The position numbers and the translations under genes are program-made. Below are positions 1 to 6,851 of a DNA stretch of 15,921 nucleotides, piece by piece (the first letter of the stretch is position 1; every line of letters begins with the position of its first letter). The DNA is from Acholeplasmataceae bacterium (GTDB lineage: Bacteria; Bacillota_I; Bacilli_A; Izemoplasmatales; Hujiaoplasmataceae), in NCBI GenBank assembly GCA_012515085.1, contig JAAYZB010000069.1:1-15921 (forward strand). Direction: 5' to 3'. The notes under the pieces were generated by a model. That model made no database searches. It had not been told where the DNA came from and was given only the letters and a program-made list of their open reading frames with translations.

Positions 1-2
1 CC

Positions 3-599
3 GCCCATTATTGGTTGGGCATCCTTCATGAACGGGGAATCGGTCGTCCGGTCGATCTGTCATTAGCAGAAAAATCTTATCAAAAAGCCTTGGCGGGAGG
101 AGTGAGCGGCGCGTATTACAAATATGCTGTGTTGTTATACGAACGCTCGCAAAAAGCCAAGCAGAAAAACAAAGCCAAACGTTGGTCAAAAAAAGCAATT
201 GAGCTGTTTCGCGCTTATCTCAAAGAACCTTCTCGGGCAAAACCAAATGAGGCGTATAGTTGCTATTACCTCGCGCTCTTGTACCAATCGGGAATGGGTG
301 TCGAAAAATCACTTCGGATCAGTCGCTACTGGTTGGAACGATCCAGCGAACTAGGTCTGGGAAAAGCGATGATCGCCCTCTATCAATTATTGAAAAAAAA
401 CGACTTCGATCACGCACTCCATTTTTTGAAACAAGCCGCTTTGGAGCGTCATGACCCAGAAGGGCTATATGAACTGGGAATCCTTTTCCTTCAAGGATAT
501 TCATCACTGGAATCAAATCCAGTGCTTGCCCGGCAATATTTGGAAGCTTCAGCTAAAAAAATGTATCGACCGGCCATTGAGCGGTTGACGTTGTTATAA
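3..599 (+). CDS. Sel1-like repeat protein, 5' end missing
   Basis: The reading frame is open to the left edge of the window (first full codon at base 3), so the true start lies outside; about 198 residues are visible. They show degenerate Sel1/TPR-like helical repeats: AHYWLGILHERGIGRPVD followed by AEKSYQKAL at the start, then CYYLALLYQSGMGVEKS with ISRYWLERSSELG (about bases 255-360), a weaker copy KAMIALYQLL with HALHFLKQAA (about 363-447), and LYELGILFLQGY with LARQYLEASAKK (about 465-560). A basic segment (bases 160-200) separates the first two. Such repeats form alpha-solenoid scaffolds for protein-protein contacts; no catalytic motif is visible and the partner is unknown. The TAA stop sits directly on the ribosome binding site of queH, so the two genes are probably cotranscribed and coupled. 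Family assignment is good; function is open. Confidence 0.75.
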   Translation, partial: AHYWLGILHERGIGRPVDLSLAEKSYQKALAGGVSGAYYKYAVLLYERSQKAKQKNKAKRWSKKAIELFRAYLKEPSRAKPNEAYSCYYLALLYQSGMGVEKSLRISRYWLERSSELGLGKAMIALYQLLKKNDFDHALHFLKQAALERHDPEGLYELGILFLQGYSSLESNPVLARQYLEASAKKMYRPAIERLTLL

Positions 600-609
600 G
601 GGGATGACT

Positions 610-1161
610 ATGAAACTTCTATTACATATTTGTTGCGCTCCTTGCTCGATCATGTGTGTGGAGCAATGTCGCAAAGAAGCGATTGATGTCGTCGGATATT
701 GGTATAATCCCAATATCCACCCGGCAACCGAGTACATGGCCCGGTTTGAGACGCTAAAAGACTATGCGGCCTCGATTTCGCTTCCATTGATTGTGGAATC
801 CGACTACGGACTTCGACATTTTCTCAAACTGGTCGCTGACAATCCCGATGATCGCTGTCGCCACTGTTACCGCGATCGACTTGAAACGACAGCAAAAAGA
901 GCGAAAGCCGAAGGCTTCGATGCTTTTTCTTCAACGTTGTTCATTAGTCCGTATCAGGCACAGGATGTTTTAAAAGAAATCGCGGAAACAGTGAGCAAAG
1001 AAGTCGGCATCTTGTTTCACTATATCGATTTTCGTCCTTATTTTCGGGAGGGACAACAACGCGCACGTGACTGTGGGCTATATCTGCAGAAATATTGTGG
1101 TTGCGTCTATAGTGAAGAAGAGCGGTATCAAAAAAAACTGAATCGGATGAACCGGGAGTAA
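610..1161 (+). CDS. queH: Epoxyqueuosine reductase QueH
   Basis: QueH reduces epoxyqueuosine to queuosine at the tRNA wobble position 34, the last step of queuosine synthesis, and replaces the unrelated QueG in many bacteria. The 183-residue protein has the family hallmarks: HICCAPCS near the N-terminus (C8, C9, C12), RCRHCYRDRL (C83, C86), TLFISPYQ, DFRPYFREG, and QKYCGCVYSEEER (C163, C165). The adjacent-cysteine pair and the CxxC pair are the expected iron-sulfur ligands, and the C-terminal CGC is also conserved in the family. There are two candidate starts, ATG 604 and ATG 610. I prefer 610 because AAGGGG (598-603) then stands 6 bases upstream and the protein begins MKLLLHICC as expected. 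The ribosome binding site overlaps the stop of the upstream Sel1 gene. No other queuosine gene lies in the window. Confidence 0.93.
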   Translation: MKLLLHICCAPCSIMCVEQCRKEAIDVVGYWYNPNIHPATEYMARFETLKDYAASISLPLIVESDYGLRHFLKLVADNPDDRCRHCYRDRLETTAKRAKAEGFDAFSSTLFISPYQAQDVLKEIAETVSKEVGILFHYIDFRPYFREGQQRARDCGLYLQKYCGCVYSEEERYQKKLNRMNRE

Positions 1162-1178
1162 AAATCTCGGTTTTTTTT
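1150..1178 (+). terminator. Probable weak intrinsic terminator after queH
   Basis: AACC (1150-1153) and GAG (1156-1158) pair with CTC (1166-1168) and GGTT (1169-1172), leaving GG bulged. Eight T residues (1171-1178) follow at once. The left arm lies in the last codons of queH. The bulged seven-pair stem is weak, but the T-run and the promoter just downstream support termination here. Confidence 0.5.
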
Positions 1179-1187
1179 CGGCTTGGC

Positions 1188-1216
1188 TTGAAAAGAAAGA
1201 CGCACTTCAGTAAAAT
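1188..1216 (+). promoter_or_regulatory. Sigma-A-type promoter of the DUF5058/M20 operon
   Basis: TTGAAA (1188-1193) and TAAAAT (1211-1216) are separated by exactly 17 bases. Transcription would start near 1223, giving a leader of about 25 bases before the AAAGGGGGG ribosome binding site (1232-1240). Confidence 0.75.
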
Positions 1217-1247
1217 GAACCCATGATAATCAAAGGGGGGATGTATT

Positions 1248-2054
1248 TTGTTTCTAGCCATCACCGATGTCAACCTGGTGAAAGAAGCGTGGTGGATGTA
1301 TTTGATCGGCGGATTTATCACCGGATTTATCATCCTTGGTTCGCTCTTCTTTGCCTTCAAAGCATATCGGCAATCCAAAGTATTGGGAATGACCCGAGAA
1401 CAAATATCCAAAGCGGTGGTCAGTTCCATCACGTTTTCGATTTTACCATCCGTCGGCATATTCATTGGCGTCATCACGATGGCCGGATTATTAGGAATAC
1501 CGCTTCCCTGGATTCGACTCAGCGTTGTCGGTGCCCTTCATTATGAATTGATGGCAGCGAGTGTGGCAGCCGAAGGGATCACTGTGTTGACACTCACCAC
1601 TCAAAACTTCGTCACTATTGCCTTTGCTATGACGATATCAATCATTTGGGGTGGATTGTTTGCTTTATTTTTCCTCAAAAAATATCAAACTAAAGTACTT
1701 GCAAAAGCAACCGGTGAAAAAAGCGGCGGATTTGGGAAAGTGCTCTTTGATGCCGTATTTATCGGTATGATCTTGGCTTATTTTGGCGATGCGTTGGCAA
1801 AGGTGTTCAAGTTTGAGACCAAGGTGATTGAAGCCGGCGCTTATGTGATGGACGATTTAGGCAACTACATTATCGAAGATCATCCCACCTTTGTTCCCTT
1901 GATTGTGTTTGGCGTTTCGCTACTCGCGATGGCTGGATTCGACTTTTTGGTCCGAAAAGCCAAGCTCAAATGGCTGGAAAACTTTCAGCTCGCGCTCTCA
2001 ATGCTGGTTGGGATGACGGTTGCTGTTTTATTGGGTCTGGGAGGTATCTACTAA
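1248..2054 (+). CDS. DUF5058 family integral membrane protein
   Basis: A 268-residue polytopic membrane protein with about six predicted helices (roughly residues 17-37, 57-82, 121-142, 165-186, 215-235, 246-267). The segment PWIRLSVVGALHYELMAAS (87-105), followed by an AAEG turn, resembles the conserved centre of DUF5058 proteins as I remember them. The biochemical function of that family is not known to me. A polar loop of about 30 residues (186-215) appears inserted before helix 5. I chose TTG 1248 because the strong G-rich ribosome binding site (1235-1240) lies 7 bases upstream; the nearby ATG 1241 is in another frame and opens no sensible protein. The stop overlaps the start of the next membrane gene by one base, and an M20 peptidase follows, suggesting one half of a transporter or sensor linked to peptide or acyl-amino-acid use. 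That role is inference. Confidence 0.75.
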   Translation: MFLAITDVNLVKEAWWMYLIGGFITGFIILGSLFFAFKAYRQSKVLGMTREQISKAVVSSITFSILPSVGIFIGVITMAGLLGIPLPWIRLSVVGALHYELMAASVAAEGITVLTLTTQNFVTIAFAMTISIIWGGLFALFFLKKYQTKVLAKATGEKSGGFGKVLFDAVFIGMILAYFGDALAKVFKFETKVIEAGAYVMDDLGNYIIEDHPTFVPLIVFGVSLLAMAGFDFLVRKAKLKWLENFQLALSMLVGMTVAVLLGLGGIY

Positions 2055-2719
2055 TGAAATCTTCTCTTTCCTATAATGATAGAATGCATCGGATTGGTCG
2101 AATCTTCATGACGATAGGACTTATCATCATGTTGATGGTCCCCATTATTATTTGGTTAGCGAGCGGCGTCGGCCCGGATTTCAATAAATTGGCAATCTCT
2201 GTCATGACGTTGTCACTTTTATATCTACCCGGTGGGATTATTGAAGTGATTACCTACGCGCCATTCTTAGGAACCGGAGCGACCTACCTCGCCTTTATCA
2301 CCGGGAATCTTGCCAATCTCAAGATTCCGTGCGTTATCAACGCGTCGGGAATCGTGAAAACAGAAATCGGTACTGAAGAAAACGAAGTGGTTGCGACGTT
2401 ATCCGTAGCCGCTTCGACGATCACAACGGTGGTGATCATGACACTCGGAATCATCTTGTTGTTGCCCCTGAAGCCGTTGCTGCAATCGCCAATTTTACAG
2501 CCAGCATTCAATTGGGTAGTGAGCGCACTCTTTGGAGCTTTGGGCTATAAGTATTTTCTTCGAAACCCCAAATTCATCCCTGCACCGCTCCTTTTTGTCA
2601 CATTGTTGGCAATCTTTATCCCGAAATTTATCACAGGCAATATTGCGATCGTCATCGTGCTCGCTGCGATCGTGTCTGTCATTTTTGCGAAAATATTACA
2701 TGCAAAAAAAATGCTTTAG
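2054..2719 (+). CDS. Small polytopic membrane protein, putative partner of the DUF5058 protein
   Basis: A 221-residue very hydrophobic protein with about five or six predicted membrane segments (roughly 17-37, 46-65, 116-138, 152-166, 177-190, 194-212). The best candidate for a conserved site is GTGATYLAFITGNLANLKIP (73-92), followed by a polar stretch with VKTEIGTEENE; the Gly/Asn-rich pattern between helices resembles substrate-binding loops of secondary transporters, but I cannot name a family. I chose ATG 2054, which shares its A with the TAA of the preceding gene (TAATG), the usual arrangement for subunits made in equal amounts; upstream in-frame codons from 1970 are a read-through of the DUF5058 gene. 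Its TAG stop overlaps the AGGAGG of the peptidase gene. It is probably half of a two-subunit permease; the function is not established. Confidence 0.7.
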   Translation: MKSSLSYNDRMHRIGRIFMTIGLIIMLMVPIIIWLASGVGPDFNKLAISVMTLSLLYLPGGIIEVITYAPFLGTGATYLAFITGNLANLKIPCVINASGIVKTEIGTEENEVVATLSVAASTITTVVIMTLGIILLLPLKPLLQSPILQPAFNWVVSALFGALGYKYFLRNPKFIPAPLLFVTLLAIFIPKFITGNIAIVIVLAAIVSVIFAKILHAKKML

Positions 2720-2731
2720 GAGGATTGCTTT

Positions 2732-4186
2732 ATGGTTGATGTCATCTTATATTCATTGCTCGGAATCATCGGTTTATTCATCCTTCTGCTCCTTATCGCT
2801 GTCATCAGAGCGCTTTGGATGCGCGTGCCCCCTCTTCCCGAGTCGCTCTATGTTTCCGATCCGCAAAAAGAAGAAGCATACGGGCTGGGTTTACAAAAAT
2901 TGATTCGACACCAAACGATTGCTGGGTTCAGTGATGCCGCTGAAGAAAACTTCCGTGCTATGCAACAAACAATGGAATCACTGTTTCCGCTTGTCCACCA
3001 ACAGTTGAAAAAAACCGTCTTTCCTGGTGGATCGATGATCTTTCACTGGAAAGGGAAAAATCCCGGAGATCCGCTGGTCCTCATGGCACATCAAGATGTC
3101 GTTCCTGCCGACAAAGCCGGTTGGCATTATGATCCTTTTGAAGGAACAATTGAAAGTGGAGAAATATTTGGCCGCGGCACTTTTGACACAAAATCGACAC
3201 TGTTTGCGTTTTTTCAAGCAACTGAAGATTTGTTGGCTACCGGTTTCACTCCAAATAATGATGTTTATTTGGCATCCTCTTCTGATGAGGAAATCTCTGG
3301 AACCGGAGCCAAAAAGACGGTCGATTGGCTAAAAGAACAACACATTCGCCCCGCTTTGGTTTTGGATGAAGGTGGAGCGATCGTCACTGGTGCGCTTCCA
3401 ACAGCCAAACAAGCGGTTGCATTGATCGGTATTTTGGAAAAAGGCTATGTGAATATCCAATTCACTGCCAAAAGCGACGGCGGTCATTCATCCACGCCAC
3501 CCCGGCATACACCGATTGCTCGATTGGCGGAGTTCATCCACCATGTGGAATCTCGCTTTCCTTTAAAAACCAAAATGATTCCAGAAGTGGCAGACTTGTT
3601 CAAGACGGTCGCGCCTTCCATGGCGTTTTTGTATCGACTTCTCTTTGGAAATATGTGGCTATTTAAAGGACTGGTCACTTGGCTGTTGCCGAAAATCAAT
3701 CCTTATGGACGTGCACTTTTTTCTTCCACCATTGCTTTCACCATGATGAAAGGTAGCGAAGCGGCCAATGTGATACCTGCCGAGGCAAGTGTGTTGGCGA
3801 ATATTCGAACCCATCCGATCCAAGGAATCGAAAGTACTCACTTGGTTTTATCCAAGATAGCCAAACGCTATGGTATTTCCGCCCAGATATTGGAAGGCAG
3901 AGAAGCGACCCCGATGGTTTCAACCAAGAGCGATAGTTATCGATATCTGGTCTCGATTATCCAAAAAACATTTCCCGATGTGTTGGTCTCTCCCTACGTG
4001 GTGTTGGGGGGAACAGATGCTCGATTTTATACAGAAATTTCAGACTCTGCACTTCGCTTTTCTCCCATCCGCGTTCATAATCGTGATCTCAAAAAGATGC
4101 ATGGAATTGATGAATCCTTACGTCTTGATGCCTTGGCAGAAGCAGTCATATTTTATCGTGAGATCATTGGTGGATTTCAATCATAA
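2732..4186 (+). CDS. Membrane-anchored M20 family zinc metallopeptidase (Gly-X carboxypeptidase/PM20D1-like)
   Basis: The 484-residue protein has an N-terminal membrane helix (about residues 5-27) followed by a complete M20 peptidase. Visible metal and catalytic elements are MAHQDVVPA (H120, D122), GRGTFDTK (bridging D152), SSSDEEISG (catalytic/metal E186-E187), LDEGG (D212), the dimerisation-domain motif SDGGHSSTPP (248-257), NVIPAEASVLANIRT (346-360), GGTDARFY (426-433) and the C-terminal metal ligand H457 in KKMHGID. Order and length fit the carboxypeptidase S/PM20D1 branch, which cleaves small peptides or N-acyl amino acids. The start is ATG 2732, 8 bases after AGGAGG (2718-2723). The anchor probably holds the catalytic domain at the membrane. 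RALWMR after the helix could indicate either topology, so I do not assign the side. It closes an operon with two membrane proteins that may carry its substrate or product. Confidence 0.9.
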   Translation: MVDVILYSLLGIIGLFILLLLIAVIRALWMRVPPLPESLYVSDPQKEEAYGLGLQKLIRHQTIAGFSDAAEENFRAMQQTMESLFPLVHQQLKKTVFPGGSMIFHWKGKNPGDPLVLMAHQDVVPADKAGWHYDPFEGTIESGEIFGRGTFDTKSTLFAFFQATEDLLATGFTPNNDVYLASSSDEEISGTGAKKTVDWLKEQHIRPALVLDEGGAIVTGALPTAKQAVALIGILEKGYVNIQFTAKSDGGHSSTPPRHTPIARLAEFIHHVESRFPLKTKMIPEVADLFKTVAPSMAFLYRLLFGNMWLFKGLVTWLLPKINPYGRALFSSTIAFTMMKGSEAANVIPAEASVLANIRTHPIQGIESTHLVLSKIAKRYGISAQILEGREATPMVSTKSDSYRYLVSIIQKTFPDVLVSPYVVLGGTDARFYTEISDSALRFSPIRVHNRDLKKMHGIDESLRLDALAEAVIFYREIIGGFQS

Positions 4187-4200
4187 CTGCCATCATTTCG

Positions 4201-4250
4201 ATGGAGGTTGATTCGTTTTTTTTCCGGATGGACCTCCATTTATCATTTTC
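4201..4250 (+). terminator. Possible terminator after the M20 peptidase gene
   Basis: ATGGAGGT (4201-4208) pairs perfectly with ACCTCCAT (4232-4239), enclosing a 23-base loop with eight T residues. The following bases are T-rich but not a clean T-run. A competing small hairpin CCATC/GATGG (4190-4204) overlaps its left arm. Position between an operon end and a new promoter supports termination; the structure alone is modest. Confidence 0.4.
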
Positions 4251-4255
4251 TCAAG

Positions 4256-4284
4256 TGGACAAATAATCTATGATTTGATATAAT
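4256..4284 (+). promoter_or_regulatory. Strong extended -10 promoter of cvfB-yebC
   Basis: TGGACA (4256-4261), 17 bases, then TATAAT (4279-4284), preceded by the extended -10 dinucleotide TG at 4276-4277. Initiation is expected near 4291, about 195 bases before the cvfB start. Confidence 0.85.
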
Positions 4285-4290
4285 GATGCT

Positions 4291-4485
4291 GTTTCAAAGA
4301 ATGAAGGGATCTGACTGTGACAGTAAGACATATTATTTCTAATCATACTTCATTCCATTCCGGACGCGTCGGCGATCCGGATGTTTTGTGTCGCGTGGCA
4401 GATTATTCGTTTCTCAGTCAATTTAAAGCTGCCATTTTATTAGCGCTTGTTCCTTTGGGAATTTCCACCTCCCTTGGAGGTTATC
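4291..4485 (+). promoter_or_regulatory. Long structured 5' leader of cvfB with a hairpin over the ribosome binding site
   Basis: This stretch of about 195 bases between the promoter and cvfB holds three inverted repeats. First, TCCGGA-CGC (4359-4367), loop GTCG, GCG (4372-4374), one bulged A and TCCGGA (4376-4381). Second, TGGCAG (4396-4401) with CTGCCA (4429-4434). Third, ACCTCC (4467-4472), loop CTT, GGAGGT (4476-4481), which places the cvfB Shine-Dalgarno sequence in a stem. ACGCG (4364-4368) can alternatively pair with CGCGT (4392-4396), so two conformations are possible. A 60-codon open frame also crosses it: GTG 4317 behind AAGGGA, ending at TGA 4497-4499 and overlapping cvfB by 14 bases. 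Its translation would open the third hairpin. I recognise no known riboswitch class. Whether it is a leader peptide, an RNA switch or both is undecided. Confidence 0.5.
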
Positions 4486-5334
4486 ATGCAACTTGGTGAT
4501 TATCAGGAACTGACGGTTCTTCGTGAAACACCGATCGCTTACCTCTTGACGGATGGCAACCAGGAAGTGTTTTTACATAAAAAAGAAGCATTAGACAATT
4601 ATCTTCCCGGGAGTCGTGTTCGTGTGTTTATTTATCCGGACAATGCCGGAAGATGGACTGCTTCGACCAAAGAAGCAACCATCACTTTGAATCAAGCTGC
4701 ATTTCTTCCCGTTGTTGACCATAACCCAAAATATGGGATATTCTTGGACAATCATTTGATCAAGCACTTGCTGTGCTCCAAGGATGATCTGCCTTTCAAT
4801 CTCAAAGAATGGCCAATAACAGGCGATCGAGTTTTCGTTGTCATGAAAGAGAAGAAAGGCTTGCTTTATGGAAAGCCTGTGGGTAGAAAGCAGATCGCTT
4901 CTTATTTTTCTCTACCTCCTTCCTTAGAAATCGGCAAAACTTATCCCGCTTGGGTACAAACGTTACTACCGGAAGGTTTGGTGGCGTTCACGGAAAGAGG
5001 GGAAGAAATATTCATTCACAACAACAATACCCGGCAACCGCATCGGTTGGGTCAAGCGGTTGAAGCCCGGATTTTAAAATTAACAGAAACCAACGAATAT
5101 GTCGGTACGCTGATCGAACAAAAAGAAATCATGTTACATGAAGATGGTTTGCGCATTTTAGCATATATGGACCAACATAACAAAGAGATGCCTTATACGG
5201 ATCAAACCAATCCGGAAATCATCCAAGAAGTATTTCGAATGAGCAAATCCGCCTTCAAACGTGCTCTCGGCGCGTTATACAAATCGGGTATCGTTGAATT
5301 GACTCCCGAAAAAACCAAAAAAACAAAAATCTGA
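4486..5334 (+). CDS. cvfB: CvfB/YitL-family S1 RNA-binding protein
   Basis: A 282-residue cytoplasmic protein with the CvfB layout: an S1-like domain at about residues 1-60 (LGDYQELTVLRE, with GSRVRVFIYPD at its end), a second barrel around 100-130 (TGDRVFVVMKEKKGLLYG), a third S1 domain about 148-210 (GKTYPAWVQTLLPEGLVAF), and a C-terminal winged helix (about 215-275; RMSKSAFKRALGALYKSGIVEL). CvfB binds RNA and affects virulence-factor expression in staphylococci; its general role is thought to be post-transcriptional. I chose ATG 4486, which has GGAGG at 4476-4480; a longer frame from 4447 would add 13 residues unlike the family. The ribosome binding site sits in a predicted hairpin, suggesting translational control. 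yebC begins 15 bases after the stop. Confidence 0.88.
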   Translation: MQLGDYQELTVLRETPIAYLLTDGNQEVFLHKKEALDNYLPGSRVRVFIYPDNAGRWTASTKEATITLNQAAFLPVVDHNPKYGIFLDNHLIKHLLCSKDDLPFNLKEWPITGDRVFVVMKEKKGLLYGKPVGRKQIASYFSLPPSLEIGKTYPAWVQTLLPEGLVAFTERGEEIFIHNNNTRQPHRLGQAVEARILKLTETNEYVGTLIEQKEIMLHEDGLRILAYMDQHNKEMPYTDQTNPEIIQEVFRMSKSAFKRALGALYKSGIVELTPEKTKKTKI

Positions 5335-5349
5335 TTGGTGGTGTCATTT

Positions 5350-6081
5350 ATGGGGAGAGCCCATGAAGTAAGAAAAGAAGCAATGGCTAAAACAAGTTTG
5401 ATTAAAAGTAAACTATATTCTAAATTCGGTAAAGAAATATATATGGCAGCTAAAACAGGTGGACCGGATCCCGATAGCAATCTAACGCTAAAACGCTGTA
5501 TTGAAAGAGCAAAACAAAACCAGGTTCCGGGTGATGTAATTAAGAGAAACATTGATAAATCGAAAGGTGGTGCAGGTGAAGATTTCGCTCCTGTCCGCTA
5601 TGAAGGCTTTGGTCCGGGAGGATCGACGCTCATCGTTGAATGTCTGACAGATAACGTGAATCGGACCTTCGGTGAAGTTCGGAGTTGTTTCACCAAAACT
5701 GGTGGAAAGCTGGGTGTCAGCGGCAGCGTGACCTATCAATACCGTTTTTGTTCTTTGATTAGCTTTGAAGGCATGGATGAAGATGAAGCATTGGAAACGA
5801 TGATGAATGCTGAAATTGATATTCAAGATATCGAAGCGGAAGAAGGCGTTGTCTCCATCTATGGAGCTCCTGGAGATTTAGACAAAATCAAAGATGCTTT
5901 GGTTGCAACGGGAAAAGAATTAACCTACTTGGAAGATAAAGTCGCTTACATTCCCAATGAATTGATTGAGTTATCGCCCGAAGATGTTGGAAAACTTCGA
6001 CGATTTCTGAACATGACGGATGAATTGGACGATGTCCAAGAGGTATTTCACAATGTTATCATCCCCTCGGAAGAAGAGTGA
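5350..6081 (+). CDS. yebC: YebC/TACO1-family protein, YeeN-type (YebC2)
   Basis: A 243-residue cytoplasmic protein covering the full family length. The N-terminus MGRAHEVRKEAMAKTSLIKS, then KLYSKFGKEIYMAAKTGGPD, IERAKQNQVPGDVI, YEGFGPGGSTLIVE, LTDNVNRTFGEVR and SVTYQY are characteristic of the YeeN/YebC2 branch rather than the classical YebC/PmpR branch (no HSKW). Members were long called transcription regulators; newer work links YebC2/TACO1 proteins to ribosomes and translation through proline-rich stretches. I chose ATG 5350, where the family begins MGR and GGTGGTG stands 6 bases upstream, over the in-frame TTG 5335. It lies 15 bases after cvfB and ends in a strong terminator, so the two form one transcript. 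Confidence 0.93.
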   Translation: MGRAHEVRKEAMAKTSLIKSKLYSKFGKEIYMAAKTGGPDPDSNLTLKRCIERAKQNQVPGDVIKRNIDKSKGGAGEDFAPVRYEGFGPGGSTLIVECLTDNVNRTFGEVRSCFTKTGGKLGVSGSVTYQYRFCSLISFEGMDEDEALETMMNAEIDIQDIEAEEGVVSIYGAPGDLDKIKDALVATGKELTYLEDKVAYIPNELIELSPEDVGKLRRFLNMTDELDDVQEVFHNVIIPSEEE

Positions 6082-6116
6082 ATTTCTTCCAAAATCACTC
6101 ATAAAAAAACAGATTT

Positions 6117-6146
6117 AAGTACTCTTGATTTACGGAGTACTTTTTT
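6117..6146 (+). terminator. Intrinsic terminator after yebC
   Basis: AAGTACTC (6117-6124) and GAGTACTT (6135-6142) form a perfect 8-base-pair stem with a 10-base loop; six T residues (6141-6146) end the structure. Confidence 0.85.
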
Positions 6147-6187
6147 CATATCTCGAGCGGTTTTTTCTTTCCGGTTTTGGCTTAATG

Positions 6188-6196
6188 TGGTATAAT
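6188..6196 (+). promoter_or_regulatory. Extended -10 promoter of pgsA
   Basis: TGGTATAAT (6188-6196) is an ideal extended -10 element. The -35 position (about 6168-6173, TTTCCG) is poor. Initiation near 6203 would leave a very short leader that just includes the GAGGTG ribosome binding site. Confidence 0.6.
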
Positions 6197-6216
6197 TAAG
6201 TAACGAGGTGACTTTG

Positions 6217-6786
6217 ATGAATCTTCCAAACAAACTGACACTTTTACGTATGTTTCTAGTCCCGACAATGATTGTCCTGTATTTATTCATTAATGCGATC
6301 GGGAATGCCACTTATTGGATCATGGGCATCATATTTGTCATCGCATCGCTCACGGATTACTTGGATGGTTTGATCGCTCGAAAATTTGACTTGATCACCA
6401 CTTTTGGAAAATTCATGGACCCGTTAGCGGATAAACTACTGGTGATCAGTGCTTTGGTGATCCTTTCGGATAACTTCCGAGCAGTGCCTTCAATGTGGAT
6501 GCCTTTTTGGATTCCACTCATCATCATCGCCCGTGAATTAATCGTCACATCCATCCGCTTGGTTGCGGTAGGAGAAGGCAAGATCATCGCTGCCTCTCAA
6601 CTTGGGAAATACAAAACAGCTGTCACCATGATGACGATCATTTGGTATTTCTTCTTGATGCCGGTGAATCAATCATGGATATGGATCATCGGCTATTGTT
6701 TGATTGGTTTGTCGGTCATCCTCACTTTGATCTCCGGCATCGATTATTTTTTAAAGAATCGCAAAATAATTCTTGAATCCATATAA
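6217..6786 (+). CDS. pgsA: CDP-diacylglycerol--glycerol-3-phosphate 3-phosphatidyltransferase
   Basis: The enzyme joins CDP-diacylglycerol and glycerol-3-phosphate to phosphatidylglycerolphosphate in the cytoplasmic membrane, the committed step to phosphatidylglycerol. The 189-residue protein carries the full CDP-alcohol phosphotransferase signature D47-x2-D50-G51-x2-A54-R55-x8-G64-x3-D68-x3-D72 (TDYLDGLIAR, then FGKFMDPLADK). It opens with the typical MNLPNKLTLLR and has several membrane helices (about 12-30, 33-48, 74-85, 97-113, 136-150, 155-176). ATG 6217 is preferred over GTG 6208 because GAGGTG (6205-6210) is then 6 bases upstream as the ribosome binding site. In many Bacillota pgsA lies just before cinA and recA; here recA follows directly with no cinA. 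Confidence 0.95.
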   Translation: MNLPNKLTLLRMFLVPTMIVLYLFINAIGNATYWIMGIIFVIASLTDYLDGLIARKFDLITTFGKFMDPLADKLLVISALVILSDNFRAVPSMWMPFWIPLIIIARELIVTSIRLVAVGEGKIIAASQLGKYKTAVTMMTIIWYFFLMPVNQSWIWIIGYCLIGLSVILTLISGIDYFLKNRKIILESI

Positions 6787-6818
6787 AGAAATACATTGCT
6801 TGGTTGCGTATTATGTGA

Positions 6819-6831
6819 CTGAACCGTTCAG
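6819..6831 (+). repeat. Short inverted repeat upstream of recA
   Basis: CTGAAC (6819-6824), one C, GTTCAG (6826-6831): a perfect dyad 21 bases before the recA start in the 65-base pgsA-recA gap. The half-sites resemble those of a Gram-positive LexA box, but the spacer is 1 base instead of the usual 4, so I do not call it an SOS box. It could be an operator or simply chance. Confidence 0.35.
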
Positions 6832-6851
6832 CTCTTAGACAGGAGGCCGAC

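Noticed and set aside
944..1477. Antisense frame (177 codons) spanning the queH end and the DUF5058 start
   Set aside because: It crosses a terminator and a promoter on the + strand, lacks a recognisable domain, and is opposite two well-supported genes.
1970..2053. Longer N-terminus for the second membrane protein
   Set aside because: The upstream in-frame codons overlap the conserved end of the DUF5058 protein in another frame; ATG 2054 in TAATG is the natural coupled start.
4380..4402. T-box-like sequence in the cvfB leader
   Set aside because: GTCGCGTGGCAG superficially recalls the T-box antiterminator, but the conserved T-box order and a downstream terminator are missing, and cvfB is not an amino-acid gene.
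6796..6814. Promoter directly before recA (TTGCTT and TATTAT)
   Set aside because: The spacer between the two elements is only 7 bases, and no alternative -35 at 16-18 bases from TATTAT is visible.
6819..6831. LexA (SOS) box upstream of recA
   Set aside because: The Gram-positive LexA consensus has GAAC and GTTC separated by four bases; here the spacer is one base. Kept only as a generic inverted repeat.
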